From: Synechocystis sp. PCC 7338
GTDB taxonomy: Bacteria > Cyanobacteriota > Cyanobacteriia > Cyanobacteriales > Microcystaceae
Direction of reading: 5' to 3'
Length of the DNA: 64,000 bases
NCBI RefSeq assembly: GCF_018282115.1
Contig: NZ_CP054306.1
Coordinates: 2,775,488 to 2,839,487, forward strand
The notes under the pieces are model-generated. The model saw only the letters and a program-made list of their open reading frames with translations. It ran no database searches and was not told where the DNA came from. A program made the translations under genes and the position numbers. This document shows positions 10,161-19,215 of the stretch, one piece after another; the first letter of the stretch is position 1, and the number at the start of each line of letters is the position of its first letter.

Positions 10161-10616
10161 CTAGCCCCAGTCCTGACTGGTGTCACAAAGAAAATTTTCT
10201 TGTAAAACACTTGCTAATGGGTAAGGACAGACTTCAGGAAAAACACGAATTGGCAAGTTGGTCTCCCGTAAAGCTAGATCCGTCCCGGCTTCAAATCCAT
10301 CCTCCAATGCTTCGGGTAGGCGGTACTTTAAGCTAGGGTTCTGGAGCAGATGGCGACGAATGGCGCGACGTTGCTCCCGAATGGTAAGAAACCAACTACG
10401 GGATCGCTGTTCTGGCTGTAATTCCCACTTCAACAAATGACCAAGCAAAACAGCTAAACGACTGACCAACTCCCGATATTGTTGTCTTCCCAAGGCCTCT
10501 ATCTCTTCTTTAAGATGTTGCCAATCCAGCAATGATGGCTGTTGATTGTTCAAAGCCTTGGCTTGGCTCTGGGTCCAGGCATAAAAGTCTTGCTCATACA
10601 AACCAGAATGTTCCAT
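10161..10616 (-). CDS. DUF29 family protein
   Basis: 151 residues of the DUF29 family, common in many copies in cyanobacteria and without an established function. The signature is visible: the N-terminal LYEQDFYAWTQSQAKALN, then DWQHLKEEIEALGRQQYREL, then a helical core HLLKWELQPEQRSRSWFLTI and the tail around EAGTDLALRETNLP. It is predicted to be soluble and mainly helical. DUF29 genes often occur near nucleases and toxin-antitoxin genes in accessory regions, and here a PD-(D/E)XK nuclease gene lies 113 bases upstream on the same strand. Start is the ATG at 10616; no close alternative. Confidence 0.85.
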   Translation of the reverse strand: MEHSGLYEQDFYAWTQSQAKALNNQQPSLLDWQHLKEEIEALGRQQYRELVSRLAVLLGHLLKWELQPEQRSRSWFLTIREQRRAIRRHLLQNPSLKYRLPEALEDGFEAGTDLALRETNLPIRVFPEVCPYPLASVLQENFLCDTSQDWG

Positions 10617-10729
10617 AACACATACTAACTCTGCGTTTTTAGGTTTAACACTTTGTCAATCTTGCCTGTTCTCTCCAGTCAGCCTAGCTCTACTTTCACT
10701 CCGTAGTTACCATCTGAAAAGTACCTCCA

Positions 10730-11119
10730 TCAATTCTCCCAGGTTAGAATAATATTCTCTGATTCACAGATGGACTGGGCATGGCGTAGAGAAGTTTTAG
10801 TGATGGCTCCAAATAAATGAATTCTGGGCTGATGGTTAGGATAAAACACAGCATAGCTTTTCACTTGACCGATCGCCGCTTTCCAGTTTTTGGCAATTTT
10901 TACCTCAATCAACTCAGTTTTTGTCAGAATGTCAATGCGGCCTACAGGGGTGTTTACTTCAGTTTTTCCCTGCAATTTTTCAGCAAGATAATCTCGATAC
11001 TCAGATTCTGTATAAAGATGCCGGCTTGTGATTGGTTTTTCTGGTCTTGGGCGGCCAGACAAGTCTCTGATTGCTTGCCTGACAATTTTTTGCAGTGGAT
11101 TTAGTTTGCTTCTGGCCAT
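10730..11119 (-). CDS. PD-(D/E)XK superfamily nuclease-like protein
   Basis: 129 residues. The core motif is clear: GRIDILTKTELIEVKIAKNW gives Asp, then Glu-x-Lys (EVK), with a following QVKSYAVFYP segment that matches the Gln/Lys helix of this superfamily. An upstream glutamate in the helix EYRDYLAEKLQG would complete the metal site. The basic N-terminus (MARSKLNPLQKIVRQAIRD) could bind nucleic acid. It lies nine bases after the stop of the glycine-zipper gene on the same strand, so the pair is very probably one transcript. A host-defence or DNA-repair role is possible but not shown; it is too short for a restriction enzyme with its own target-recognition domain. Confidence 0.7.
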   Translation of the reverse strand: MARSKLNPLQKIVRQAIRDLSGRPRPEKPITSRHLYTESEYRDYLAEKLQGKTEVNTPVGRIDILTKTELIEVKIAKNWKAAIGQVKSYAVFYPNHQPRIHLFGAITKTSLRHAQSICESENIILTWEN

Positions 11120-11128
11120 AGTTGAAAA

Positions 11129-11668
11129 TTAGTGATGTTGGCGTTTTTTATGATGTTTGCGCTTTTTCCCTTCAAATAATTTTGATACCCCATAACCAGC
11201 TAGTCCCACTACGGCTCCGGCGGCGGCTACGGGGGCCATGGTGATGCCGACCGCAGTCCCTGCCACAGCAAGACCCATTCCACCGATAACTGATGCGGCT
11301 CCCGCTCCAACCCCAGCCCCAACAACTGCCGCGCCAATAGCGGTGGCATCCTGTTCATCAATTGCTTTTTTAACTCCGTAGGCAGCAGAGCCAACCACAG
11401 CACCAGCCGCAGCAACTGGAGCAACACCAATCCCCACTGCAGTTCCCGTCACAGCCAGACCCATGCCTCCCACCACTGATGATGTGGCAACTCCGGCCGC
11501 CGTACCAGCGGCGATCGATGCGGCTCCCATGGCAGTATCAGTCAAATCACTCAATTCATCTTTTTTAGACCAATGATTATGGGCTTTTTGTTTTTTCAAC
11601 CTCTCTATTTCAAGCTTCAGTATTCTTTTTTGCAAAATGAGACGTTCTCTTTCCCTATTACTACCCAT
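11129..11668 (-). CDS. Glycine-zipper membrane protein with an internal duplication
   Basis: 179 residues. The first 50 residues are charged and form a likely coiled coil (LILQKRILKLEIERLKKQK). After this come two copies of one Ala/Gly-rich unit of about 40 residues: VVGGMGLAVTGTAVGIGVAP and VIGGMGLAVAGTAVGITMAP, each followed by VAAAGAVVG and a YGV segment. Such glycine zippers insert in or oligomerise at membranes. The tail is a run of Lys and His (GKKRKHHKKRQHH), which could bind metal or nucleic acid. The gene is the first of a tight pair with the PD-(D/E)XK nuclease. No function is known to me; a membrane-disrupting or membrane-tethering role beside a nuclease is only inference. Confidence 0.65.
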   Translation of the reverse strand: MGSNRERERLILQKRILKLEIERLKKQKAHNHWSKKDELSDLTDTAMGAASIAAGTAAGVATSSVVGGMGLAVTGTAVGIGVAPVAAAGAVVGSAAYGVKKAIDEQDATAIGAAVVGAGVGAGAASVIGGMGLAVAGTAVGITMAPVAAAGAVVGLAGYGVSKLFEGKKRKHHKKRQHH

Positions 11669-11843
11669 AACATTACCCTCGGTAAATATATGAATATTAT
11701 AATTACCTAAAGGTCTTTAGTATGCTCAGTAAAGGAGATGTTTTTGGGTCTTTGGTCCGATGACCTTGACCTGCCAAAGATTTTGTTACCGTTAGAAGTG
11801 AATTTGATCAACAATCGACAAATAACGGCGATCGCCAAGGCCC

Positions 11844-12668
11844 ATGTCAGAAAGCAAACTCAAAAATCTGCGGCAATTCTTTCAGGAGTTAGACCGGGCT
11901 TTAATTGCCTATTCTGGCGGAGTGGATAGCACCCTAGTGGCCAAGGTGGCCTACGACGTATTGGGGGCCAATGCCGTGGCCATTACCGCCGTTTCCCCTT
12001 CCCTGTTACCGGAGGAACTAGAAGACGCCCAGGCCCAGGCAGAGTGGATCGGCATTGCCCACGAATTGGTGCAGACCCATGAAATGGATAACCCTAATTA
12101 CACGGCCAACCCTGAAAACCGTTGTTATTTTTGCAAAAGTGAACTCCACGACACTCTCAAACCCTTAGCTTTGGCCCGGGGTTACAGTTACGTCATTGAT
12201 GGGGTAAATGGGGATGATCTACGGGATTATCGCCCCGGCATCCAGGCGGCGAAGGAACGGGGAGGGCGATCGCCATTGGCAGAATTACAAATTAGTAAGT
12301 TAGAGGTGCGGCAAATTTCTCGCTTATTGGGTTTGCCCTGGTGGGATAAACCAGCCCAGCCTTGCTTGAGTTCCCGTTTTCCCTACGGCGAAGAAATTAC
12401 GGTGGAAAAACTAAAGCGGGTCGGCCGGGCGGAAATTTATCTCCGTCGTCTTGGTTATCCCCAGGTCAGGGTAAGATCTGAGCAAAATTTGGCTCGCATT
12501 GAATTACCCCCAGAACAAATTCAGCAGTTTGTGCAAGCTGTCCCCCTAGGGGAATTGGTGCAAACCTTTCAGAACTTAGGTTTCCTGTACGTCACCCTGG
12601 ATTTGGAAGGCTACCAGAGTGGCAAACTCAATCGAGTCTTGACCAAAGCCAATGGGATTACAGCTTAG
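11844..12668 (+). CDS. larE: LarE-type ATP-dependent sulfur transferase
   Basis: PP-loop ATPase of the LarE family, which adenylates and thiolates the pyridine dinucleotide precursor of the nickel-pincer cofactor. The ATP loop is AYSGGVDSTL near residues 18-27. Three cysteines are placed as CYFC (after ENR) and PCLSSRFPYGE; this three-cysteine arrangement is the one proposed to hold an iron-sulfur cluster that supplies sulfur, rather than the single sacrificial cysteine of the Lactiplantibacillus enzyme. 274 residues, ATG start with a weak AAGG upstream. Neither larA, larB nor larC is nearby, so its client enzyme is not evident here. Convergent with the DUF218 gene. Confidence 0.88.
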   Translation: MSESKLKNLRQFFQELDRALIAYSGGVDSTLVAKVAYDVLGANAVAITAVSPSLLPEELEDAQAQAEWIGIAHELVQTHEMDNPNYTANPENRCYFCKSELHDTLKPLALARGYSYVIDGVNGDDLRDYRPGIQAAKERGGRSPLAELQISKLEVRQISRLLGLPWWDKPAQPCLSSRFPYGEEITVEKLKRVGRAEIYLRRLGYPQVRVRSEQNLARIELPPEQIQQFVQAVPLGELVQTFQNLGFLYVTLDLEGYQSGKLNRVLTKANGITA

Positions 12669-12702
12669 TTTTTTGGGGGAGAGTAAAAACCAAAACCTTA
12701 TG

Positions 12703-13497
12703 CTAAATCCAGCCCTGTAGTTTATAAATAAACAGTCCCAGGTATTCCTTCAGAGCCATGGTGGCAAGTTGCAAACTTTTAGCATCGGGCATCAGACCAA
12801 GAATAACGTTGGCAAGGTTGAAATTATTTTTGCCCAACGGTTGACTCAAAAAGTCGGTGGCAGCCGGAATGACATTGATACCCAACTTTTCAAATACCTT
12901 TTTTGCCCTAGGCATGTGGTAACCAGAGGTGACGAGTATGATGGTGTTTATGCCACGTTGCCGGAGGATTTTCTGGGTAAAAACCGCATTTTGCCTGGTA
13001 TTAAGGGATTTTCCTTCTTTAATGATGGCTTCTCTGGGCACCCCAAGCCGTTGCAGTAGCAACGCCATATCCTCCGCTTCTGAACCGGTCACTGTACCAA
13101 GCCAAGGAATCCTGCCTCCGGTGGCAATGATGTAGGGAGCTTTGCCCTCCTGGTAAATTTGGGCGCCGTAAATAACCCGATCGCCAGCTTCGGCCACTTC
13201 GGGAAATTGCCGAGGATAGGTTGCTCGGTAAAGCCCTCCCCCCAAAACCACAATGACTGGAGCCTCGGGTAAATCCTCCGTCGGTAAATATCGGTACTCC
13301 AGGGTTCGCAGGAGGGCATCGCTGACCCAGCTATTGGCGCTGACCAGCAAAATTGCCAATGCTATCAAGGTGAGCCATTGCATCCCCGACTGTTGTCGCC
13401 AACTCCAAAAACCGATCCCCAGCAGTAGCAACGAAACCAACCCCAGGGGATAGAGGAATAGGGGCAAAAGTTTAGAGAGAAAAACGAACATAAACAT
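12703..13497 (-). CDS. DUF218/YdcF-like membrane protein
   Basis: 264 residues. The N-terminus has two hydrophobic helices (VFLSKLLPLFLYPLGLVSLLLLG and WLTLIALAILLVSANSW) that anchor it in the inner membrane. A soluble DUF218 domain follows, with the hallmarks VIVVLGGGLYR, YIIATGGRIPW, GKSLNTRQNAVFT and LVTSGYHMPRA. Relatives include SanA, YdcF and ElyC of enterobacteria, linked to envelope integrity and lipid-carrier use for peptidoglycan, but the biochemical activity is unsettled. Two in-frame ATGs (13497 and 13491) are possible. It lies 39 bases downstream of fabZ on the same strand and may share its transcript. Confidence 0.85.
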   Translation of the reverse strand: MFMFVFLSKLLPLFLYPLGLVSLLLLGIGFWSWRQQSGMQWLTLIALAILLVSANSWVSDALLRTLEYRYLPTEDLPEAPVIVVLGGGLYRATYPRQFPEVAEAGDRVIYGAQIYQEGKAPYIIATGGRIPWLGTVTGSEAEDMALLLQRLGVPREAIIKEGKSLNTRQNAVFTQKILRQRGINTIILVTSGYHMPRAKKVFEKLGINVIPAATDFLSQPLGKNNFNLANVILGLMPDAKSLQLATMALKEYLGLFIYKLQGWI

Positions 13498-13536
13498 TGA
13501 GGAGGACGTTTAAATCCCCATTTTTGCCAGTTTTAC

Positions 13537-14037
13537 TCAATCAATCAGGGAAAAGAGCATTTCACCGCCACAGACCAGTTGTCCATCCACCCGGGCTTCC
13601 CCCTGCATTTTGGCAATGCGTTGCATTTTAAAGGATTGCAACTCCACCGTCATGATCAGTTGATCCCCCGGTACCACCGGTCGCCGGAACCGCACCCCGT
13701 CAATGCCGGCAAAGGCAAAAAATTTCCCCCGCATCCCCGGCAGTTGGGTTAAAATCACCCCCCCCACCTGGGCCATGGATTCTACAATTAACACCCCAGG
13801 CATAATTGGGCGATCGGGAATATGCCCCGGAAAAAACGGTTCATTAATGGTGACATTTTTCAGTCCGACGGCGGATTTACCTGGCTGAAAATCGATGATG
13901 CGGTCCACCAAAGCAAAGGGATAACGGTGGGGCAATAGGTCACGGATTTCTTGGATGGTGAATTGGGTTTGGGCGCCGGCTTCATTGCCATTGCTGTCAC
14001 TTAAATTGGGAGTCACCTCCGGAGTTGAAATTGCCAT
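13537..14037 (-). CDS. fabZ: (3R)-hydroxyacyl-ACP dehydratase FabZ
   Basis: Fatty acid synthesis enzyme that dehydrates 3-hydroxyacyl-ACP to trans-2-enoyl-ACP. 166 residues with a hot-dog fold. The catalytic histidine is in [14 protein letters not shown] and the catalytic glutamate in the motif [17 protein letters not shown]. The N-terminus carries an extra 25 or so polar residues ([20 protein letters not shown]) before the conserved fold, as in other cyanobacterial FabZ proteins. The ATG at 14037 lies divergent from comB. DUF218 follows on the same strand. Identification is firm. Confidence 0.95.
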   Translation of the reverse strand: MAISTPEVTPNLSDSNGNEAGAQTQFTIQEIRDLLPHRYPFALVDRIIDFQPGKSAVGLKNVTINEPFFPGHIPDRPIMPGVLIVESMAQVGGVILTQLPGMRGKFFAFAGIDGVRFRRPVVPGDQLIMTVELQSFKMQRIAKMQGEARVDGQLVCGGEMLFSLID

Positions 14038-14300
14038 GGGAAAATTTTTGCTAAAAATTTAGGACAAACAGACGTTGTGGGAAAGTTGTGAGAAATCTAG
14101 GGTCTGCCCAGCAAAGCTTGGTTAATCTTCAGCATTCTGGCCAGGTTTTGCCCTCGATCGCCACCGAACACCAGTTTAAAGCCCATTGGACTCTCCCCTG
14201 GACCCCAACCCCAGAAAAATCGGCCAATTCTTCTGCGGGGTTGGCCTACTACCGATAAGATGGGAAGGTTGTTCATTCCCCAAACAGTCCGCTGAATCCT

Positions 14301-15026
14301 GTGGAAATTTTTGTTTATCACACGCCGGAATTAACACCAGATCAGCCATTGCCTGATTGTGCGGTGGTTATTGATGTCCTGCGGGCCACCACCACCATTG
14401 CCACGGCACTCAAAGTTGGAGCGGAGGCGGTACAGGTTTTCAGTTCCTTGAATGATTTGTTGGCCACCAGTGCTGCTTGGCCAGAGGAAAAACGCCTCAG
14501 GGCCGGGGAAAGGGGCGGAGCTATGGTGGAAGGCTATGACCTGGGTAATTCCCCCCTTGATTGTACGCCGGAACTAATGGCGGGGAAAAGATTATTTCTA
14601 TCCACCACCAATGGCACCCGAGCTTTACAACGGGTGGAAAATTGCCCCCAACTCATCACAGCTTCTTTGGTTAATCGGGGTGCAGCGGCAGATTATCTGG
14701 TCAAAAACCAGCCCAAAACCGTGTGGCTGCTAGGTTCCGGTTGGGAAGGGGGTTACTCCCTAGAGGATACAGTTTGTGCCGGGGCGATCGCCGCCTACCT
14801 CACAGAAAAGGGGGTGGAATTCACCAAAGGCAACGATGAAGTAACGGCAGCTTTAAGTCTTTACCGCCAATGGCAGGACAATCTGTTGGGACTGTTTGAA
14901 TTGGCTAGTCATGGCCAGCGGTTGCTGAAGCTCGATCGCCTGGATGATTTGCGCTACTGTGCCACGGAGGATTTAATTGATATTCTGCCCAAGCAGGTAT
15001 CCCCAGGGGTATTGACCGCCGCTTAA
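14301..15026 (+). CDS. comB: Probable 2-phosphosulfolactate phosphatase (ComB family)
   Basis: 241 residues of the ComB family, Mg2+-dependent phosphatases first described in methanogen coenzyme M synthesis; in cyanobacteria, which make no coenzyme M, the substrate is unproven. Conserved blocks are [18 protein letters not shown], the GERGG loop, [10 protein letters not shown] with the catalytic cysteine region following, and [11 protein letters not shown]. The start is a GTG at 14301 (reading [12 protein letters not shown]). I recall the PCC 6803 orthologue as Slr1718, in the same order with drgA and aspS. Genes comB, drgA and aspS run on one strand but have gaps of 73 and 105 bases. Confidence 0.85.
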   Translation: MEIFVYHTPELTPDQPLPDCAVVIDVLRATTTIATALKVGAEAVQVFSSLNDLLATSAAWPEEKRLRAGERGGAMVEGYDLGNSPLDCTPELMAGKRLFLSTTNGTRALQRVENCPQLITASLVNRGAAADYLVKNQPKTVWLLGSGWEGGYSLEDTVCAGAIAAYLTEKGVEFTKGNDEVTAALSLYRQWQDNLLGLFELASHGQRLLKLDRLDDLRYCATEDLIDILPKQVSPGVLTAA

Positions 15027-15099
15027 ATCGACAATTGTATTTATATTGAATTTAGTTTTTCCAATTATTTCCCCGCTAAAATTCCATTTCCCAACCACT

Positions 15100-15705
15100 A
15101 TGGATACATTTGACGCTATTTACCAACGGCGATCGATTAAGCATTTCGACCCTGACCATCGACTGACCCCAGAAGAAGAAAGAAAATTGCTCGAAGCGGC
15201 CATCCAAGCCCCCACTAGTTACAACATCCAACATTGGCGGTTCCTGATCATCCGGGACCCCCAACTGCGGCAAACCATCAGGGAAAAATATGGCAACCAA
15301 GCCCAAATGACCGATGCCTCCCTGCTAATTTTGGTGGTGGCAGACGTCGATGCCTGGGATAAAGATCCGGCCCGTTACTGGCGCAATGCTCCCCCAGAGG
15401 TGGCGGATTATTTGGTCGGGGCGATCGGTTCTTTCTATGGCGGCAAATCAGAGTTGCAACGGGATGAAGCCCAACGCTCCATTGGCATGGCTATGCAAAA
15501 TTTGATGTTAGCGGCCAAGGCCATGGGCTATGATAGCTGTCCCATGATCGGTTTTGACCTAGAAAAGGTGGCCGAGTTGGTCAAGTTACCCGCCGACTAC
15601 GCCATTGGCCCCATGGTGGCGATCGGTAAGCGTACCGAAGATGCCCGTGCCAAAGGGGGACAACTTCCCCTGGAGGAATTGGTCAAAGAAAATTCCTTTG
15701 CCTAG
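15100..15705 (+). CDS. drgA: Nitroreductase-family NAD(P)H oxidoreductase DrgA
   Basis: FMN-dependent reductase acting on quinones and nitro compounds; in Synechocystis DrgA is the protein whose loss gives resistance to dinoseb and metronidazole. From the ATG at 15100 the protein has 201 residues and begins MDTFDAIYQRRSIKHFDPDH, the conserved FMN-phosphate motif; a TTG 54 bases upstream would add a non-conserved extension and is rejected. Other landmarks are APTSYNIQHWRFLIIRD and the C-terminal IGPMVAIGKR. Soluble, cytoplasmic. Likely expressed from its own promoter downstream of comB. Confidence 0.92.
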   Translation: MDTFDAIYQRRSIKHFDPDHRLTPEEERKLLEAAIQAPTSYNIQHWRFLIIRDPQLRQTIREKYGNQAQMTDASLLILVVADVDAWDKDPARYWRNAPPEVADYLVGAIGSFYGGKSELQRDEAQRSIGMAMQNLMLAAKAMGYDSCPMIGFDLEKVAELVKLPADYAIGPMVAIGKRTEDARAKGGQLPLEELVKENSFA

Positions 15706-15810
15706 GTCAATTCCCCGGTGGACGATTGGGCATTGGAGCGACATCTTCCCTGCACCCAGGTAACCCCTTAATTTTCTCGTTTAACGAAATTTTGCTTGAT
15801 TAACACCTCT

Positions 15811-17610
15811 ATGCGTACTCATTATTGCGGCGACCTACGGACAACCCATCTGGGGGAAACTGTTACCCTCTACGGTTGGGTCGATCGCCGTCGGGATCAT
15901 GGTGGCGTAATTTTCCTGGACCTGCGCGATCGCCGGGGCATAGTGCAAATCGCTAGTAGCCCCGACCAAACCCCTGCCTCCTATCCGGTGGCAGAAGGAT
16001 TGCGGAACGAATACGTGGTGCAAGTTACCGGTGTGGTTAGTAAGCGCCCCCCGGAATCGTTAAATGAGAAAATTCCCACCGGGGAGATTGAGATCTATGC
16101 AGATAGCATCATCCTGCTCAACGCCGTCAATCAACAATTGCCCTTTGTGGTGTCCAGCCACGAAGCAGAACAGGTGCGGGAAGATGTGCGGCTCAAATAC
16201 CGCTACCTAGACCTGCGGCGGGCCAGGTTAAGCCAAAATCTCCAACTGCGCCATCAAGTGGTGAAAGCCATGCGCCGTTTCCTGGAAGACCAAGAGCACT
16301 TTCTGGAAATTGAGACTCCCATTCTCACCCGTTCCACCCCCGAAGGGGCAAGGGATTACCTAGTGCCCTCCAGGGTTAACCCTGGGGAATGGTACGCCCT
16401 GCCCCAGTCGCCCCAACTGTTCAAGCAACTGTTGATGGTGGCGGGTATGGACCGCTATTACCAAATTGCCCGCTGTTTTCGGGATGAAGATTTACGGGCC
16501 GATCGCCAGCCGGAATTTACCCAGTTGGATATGGAAATGAGCTTCATGGGGCAGGATGAAATTCTCGACCTCAACGAAGTCTTAATCTGCCATATTTTCA
16601 AAGTGGTTAAAGGCATTGAGCTGCCCAGGCCGTTTCCCCGGCTGACCTACCAGGCCTCCATGGCCAAATACGGCAACGATCGCCCGGATACCCGCTTTGG
16701 TTTAGAACTGGTGGATCTATCGGAATTGATGGGAAATTGTGGGTTTAAAGTTTTTGCCGCCGCCGTTAGCAGTGGGGGTTCTGTCAAGGCCATTCGAGTG
16801 CCTGGTGGAAATGAAACCATCTCCAATGTGCGGATTAAACCCGGCGGAGATTTATTCAAAGAGGCGACAGAAGCCGGAGCGAAAGGTATTGCCTACATTC
16901 GGGTGCGGGATAACGGCGACATTGACACCATTGGTGCCATTAAGGAGAACCTCGATGAAGAACAGGTAAAAACCCTGTTGCAACGTACCCAGGCCAACGC
17001 AGGGGATTTGTTACTGTTTGGTGCTGGAGATACCGCCACAGTAAATAAATCCCTATCCCGTCTCCGTTTAGTGTTGGGTGAACAGTTGGGTTTGATCGAT
17101 CCCGATGCCGTCAACCTACTGTGGATCACGGACTTTCCCATGTTTGAGTGGAATGCGGACGAAAAGCGTTGGGAAGCTCTGCACCATCCCTTCACTGCGC
17201 CCCACCCTGAAGACTTGGAGGACTTAAAAACCGCCCGGGCCCAGGCCTATGATTTAGTAATGAACGGCGTGGAAATTGGCGGTGGCAGTTTGCGGATTTA
17301 CCAACGGGAAGTGCAGGAAAAAGTCTTTGCCACCATTGGCTTATCCCCGGAGGAAGCCCACGAAAAATTTGGCTTCCTGCTGGATGCATTCGAGTATGGC
17401 ACCCCTCCCCACGGCGGCATTGCCTACGGTTTAGACCGGTTAGTGATGTTGTTGGCCAAGGAAGATTCCATTCGAGATGTGATTGCATTCCCCAAAACCC
17501 AACAGGCCAGTTGTCTGCTCACGGAAGCTCCAGCAGCGGTGGATAAAAAGCAACTTAAGGAGCTGGAGGTGGCTTCTACCTACATCCCTAAAGCTAAAGT
17601 GGAGGACTAG
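15811..17610 (+). CDS. aspS: Aspartyl-tRNA synthetase
   Basis: Class II synthetase charging tRNA-Asp (and possibly tRNA-Asn if the enzyme is non-discriminating). Start at ATG 15811 ([15 protein letters not shown]) gives 599 residues; a TTG five codons upstream is rejected. The N-terminal OB-fold anticodon domain is followed by the class II motif 2, [20 protein letters not shown], the bacterial GAD insertion domain in the middle, and motif 3, [13 protein letters not shown], near the C-terminus. All are intact. No amidotransferase genes are in the window. A membrane-anchored protein gene follows after 25 bases on the same strand. Confidence 0.97.
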   Translation: MRTHYCGDLRTTHLGETVTLYGWVDRRRDHGGVIFLDLRDRRGIVQIASSPDQTPASYPVAEGLRNEYVVQVTGVVSKRPPESLNEKIPTGEIEIYADSIILLNAVNQQLPFVVSSHEAEQVREDVRLKYRYLDLRRARLSQNLQLRHQVVKAMRRFLEDQEHFLEIETPILTRSTPEGARDYLVPSRVNPGEWYALPQSPQLFKQLLMVAGMDRYYQIARCFRDEDLRADRQPEFTQLDMEMSFMGQDEILDLNEVLICHIFKVVKGIELPRPFPRLTYQASMAKYGNDRPDTRFGLELVDLSELMGNCGFKVFAAAVSSGGSVKAIRVPGGNETISNVRIKPGGDLFKEATEAGAKGIAYIRVRDNGDIDTIGAIKENLDEEQVKTLLQRTQANAGDLLLFGAGDTATVNKSLSRLRLVLGEQLGLIDPDAVNLLWITDFPMFEWNADEKRWEALHHPFTAPHPEDLEDLKTARAQAYDLVMNGVEIGGGSLRIYQREVQEKVFATIGLSPEEAHEKFGFLLDAFEYGTPPHGGIAYGLDRLVMLLAKEDSIRDVIAFPKTQQASCLLTEAPAAVDKKQLKELEVASTYIPKAKVED

Positions 17611-17635
17611 GTAGCCCTGTTTTTTATTGGCCTCC

Positions 17636-19114
17636 ATGATGGAACGTTTTTCCCCTACTCCGGATTTATGGAAAAAATTGAGCCTCTTTGATCGTACCGT
17701 GGGGGCGATCGCCATCATTCTGATTGGCTTAATTGCGGTGGTGCTACTGCGGGGCAATCAAAGTCCCCTGTCGGTGACGCAATACAGTTGGCGCAACACC
17801 AACATTGGAGCCCAGACCCAGGCCCTGACCATGGCGTTTAACCACCCCGTCGAACCAGGGAAAATTGAGGCGGGGTTGACCATTAATCCGCCCTTGGCGG
17901 GAAAAACTGTTTGGCAGGGGCGGCGTTGGTTTTACTCCCTGACCGAAATTCCCCGGTACGGCACTAACTATCAGTTGAGCCTACCGTTACCCTCCATGGT
18001 GCGGGGCCAAGGGAAGCGGGATTTCACCAGTGTCATCACCAGTCGAGCCCGGGCTTTGGTCTACATCGGTGTGGGCGGCGAAGAAAGGGGGAGGTTAATT
18101 CTCTACAACATCACCAACCCCCAACAACCCCAAAAAATCATCCTCACCCCCAAGGACCTCACCGTTCGTCAATTTCAAATTTATCCCCAAGGCGATCGCC
18201 TGGTTTTTACCGCCACTGACCCCACCCGCCGGAGTGGACAACAGAATATTTTTACTGTCACCACCGGCATCAATAATCTCAACACCCAAACCAAGGTTTT
18301 ACCGGGAAAGTTGGAACGGCTTTGGGAAAGTCAGGATTACGATAATCAGCGCATTGCCCTGGCCATCAATGGCAGCATGTTAGTGATTGCTAGGCAGAAT
18401 GTTCAAAATCCTGCCGATGCTGGTTTATGGATAGCCCCCAAAGGGGTCGATCCCCGGCCCCTAGGCATTAAGGCTGACCAGTTCATTGTTGGCCCCAATG
18501 GTGATTTCCTGGCGGTCACCCAAGAAGGAGGAGTGGGGTTGATTCCCCTCACCCCCAACGCCGGGGCGCCCCAATTTTTGGAAGCTATAGAACAAGCTTT
18601 AGATTTTTCTCCCAATGGCAAGGAACTGTTATTGACCCAACAAAACCCAGATTTTAGCCATTCCTTGGTCATTTATGACCTGCAAGACCGCACCCAAAGG
18701 GAAATTTTACGGGGTCCTTATCCCCTATTAAGCTGTCGTTTCGATCCCCGCTCCCAACCCAGGGCCTATTGTTTGCAGGCGGATTTCATCCAACGGGAAG
18801 GAGAGCCTGTACAACCAGAACCCTACCTGGCGGTGATTAATTTAGCCAATGGCCAAGTCCGCCCCCTGTTAGCTTTGCCCAACTACCCTGAAGTTGACCT
18901 CACCATTGCCCCCGACGGTTTGGGGTTAATGTTTGACCAGGTGGCTACCGGCCCTAGTATGGGTTCCCATGATCTGCTTACCAATTCCCAAAGATCCATT
19001 GTGGATGGACGAGTTTGGCTACTGCCCCTACCCGGAGATCTAGCCATGGAAACCGACGCTGATCCCGACCCTCAAGAATTGACTGCCGGTTTTGCTCCCC
19101 GTTGGATGCCATAG
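17636..19114 (+). CDS. Membrane-anchored periplasmic protein with propeller-like repeats
   Basis: 492 residues from the ATG at 17636; a second ATG follows at once. One N-terminal transmembrane helix (AIAIILIGLIAVVLLRG, near residues 25-42) is followed by a long soluble region with no cysteine-rich or enzyme motif. A domain of Big-like character (YSWRNTNIGAQTQALTMAF) is followed by blades resembling TolB/WD40 units, for example LVFTATDPTRRSGQQNIFTV and ALDFSPNGKELLLTQQNPDF. This suggests an N-in, C-out envelope protein with a beta-propeller. The gene begins 25 bases after aspS. In PCC 6803 the same position holds Slr1721, uncharacterised. Function unknown. Confidence 0.8.
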   Translation: MMERFSPTPDLWKKLSLFDRTVGAIAIILIGLIAVVLLRGNQSPLSVTQYSWRNTNIGAQTQALTMAFNHPVEPGKIEAGLTINPPLAGKTVWQGRRWFYSLTEIPRYGTNYQLSLPLPSMVRGQGKRDFTSVITSRARALVYIGVGGEERGRLILYNITNPQQPQKIILTPKDLTVRQFQIYPQGDRLVFTATDPTRRSGQQNIFTVTTGINNLNTQTKVLPGKLERLWESQDYDNQRIALAINGSMLVIARQNVQNPADAGLWIAPKGVDPRPLGIKADQFIVGPNGDFLAVTQEGGVGLIPLTPNAGAPQFLEAIEQALDFSPNGKELLLTQQNPDFSHSLVIYDLQDRTQREILRGPYPLLSCRFDPRSQPRAYCLQADFIQREGEPVQPEPYLAVINLANGQVRPLLALPNYPEVDLTIAPDGLGLMFDQVATGPSMGSHDLLTNSQRSIVDGRVWLLPLPGDLAMETDADPDPQELTAGFAPRWMP

Positions 19115-19215
19115 CCTCTGATCCCCACTGGATTAGGGTTATTCGGGCCTGAGGACGCCCAAAGGGTCGATTATTTGGTACGCTAATTTAAACAGTTTGG
19201 GAATAGTAAGTAAGC

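Noticed and set aside
11738-11929. 63-codon frame before larE
   Set aside because: It overlaps the start of larE in another frame and lacks a ribosome site and family features.
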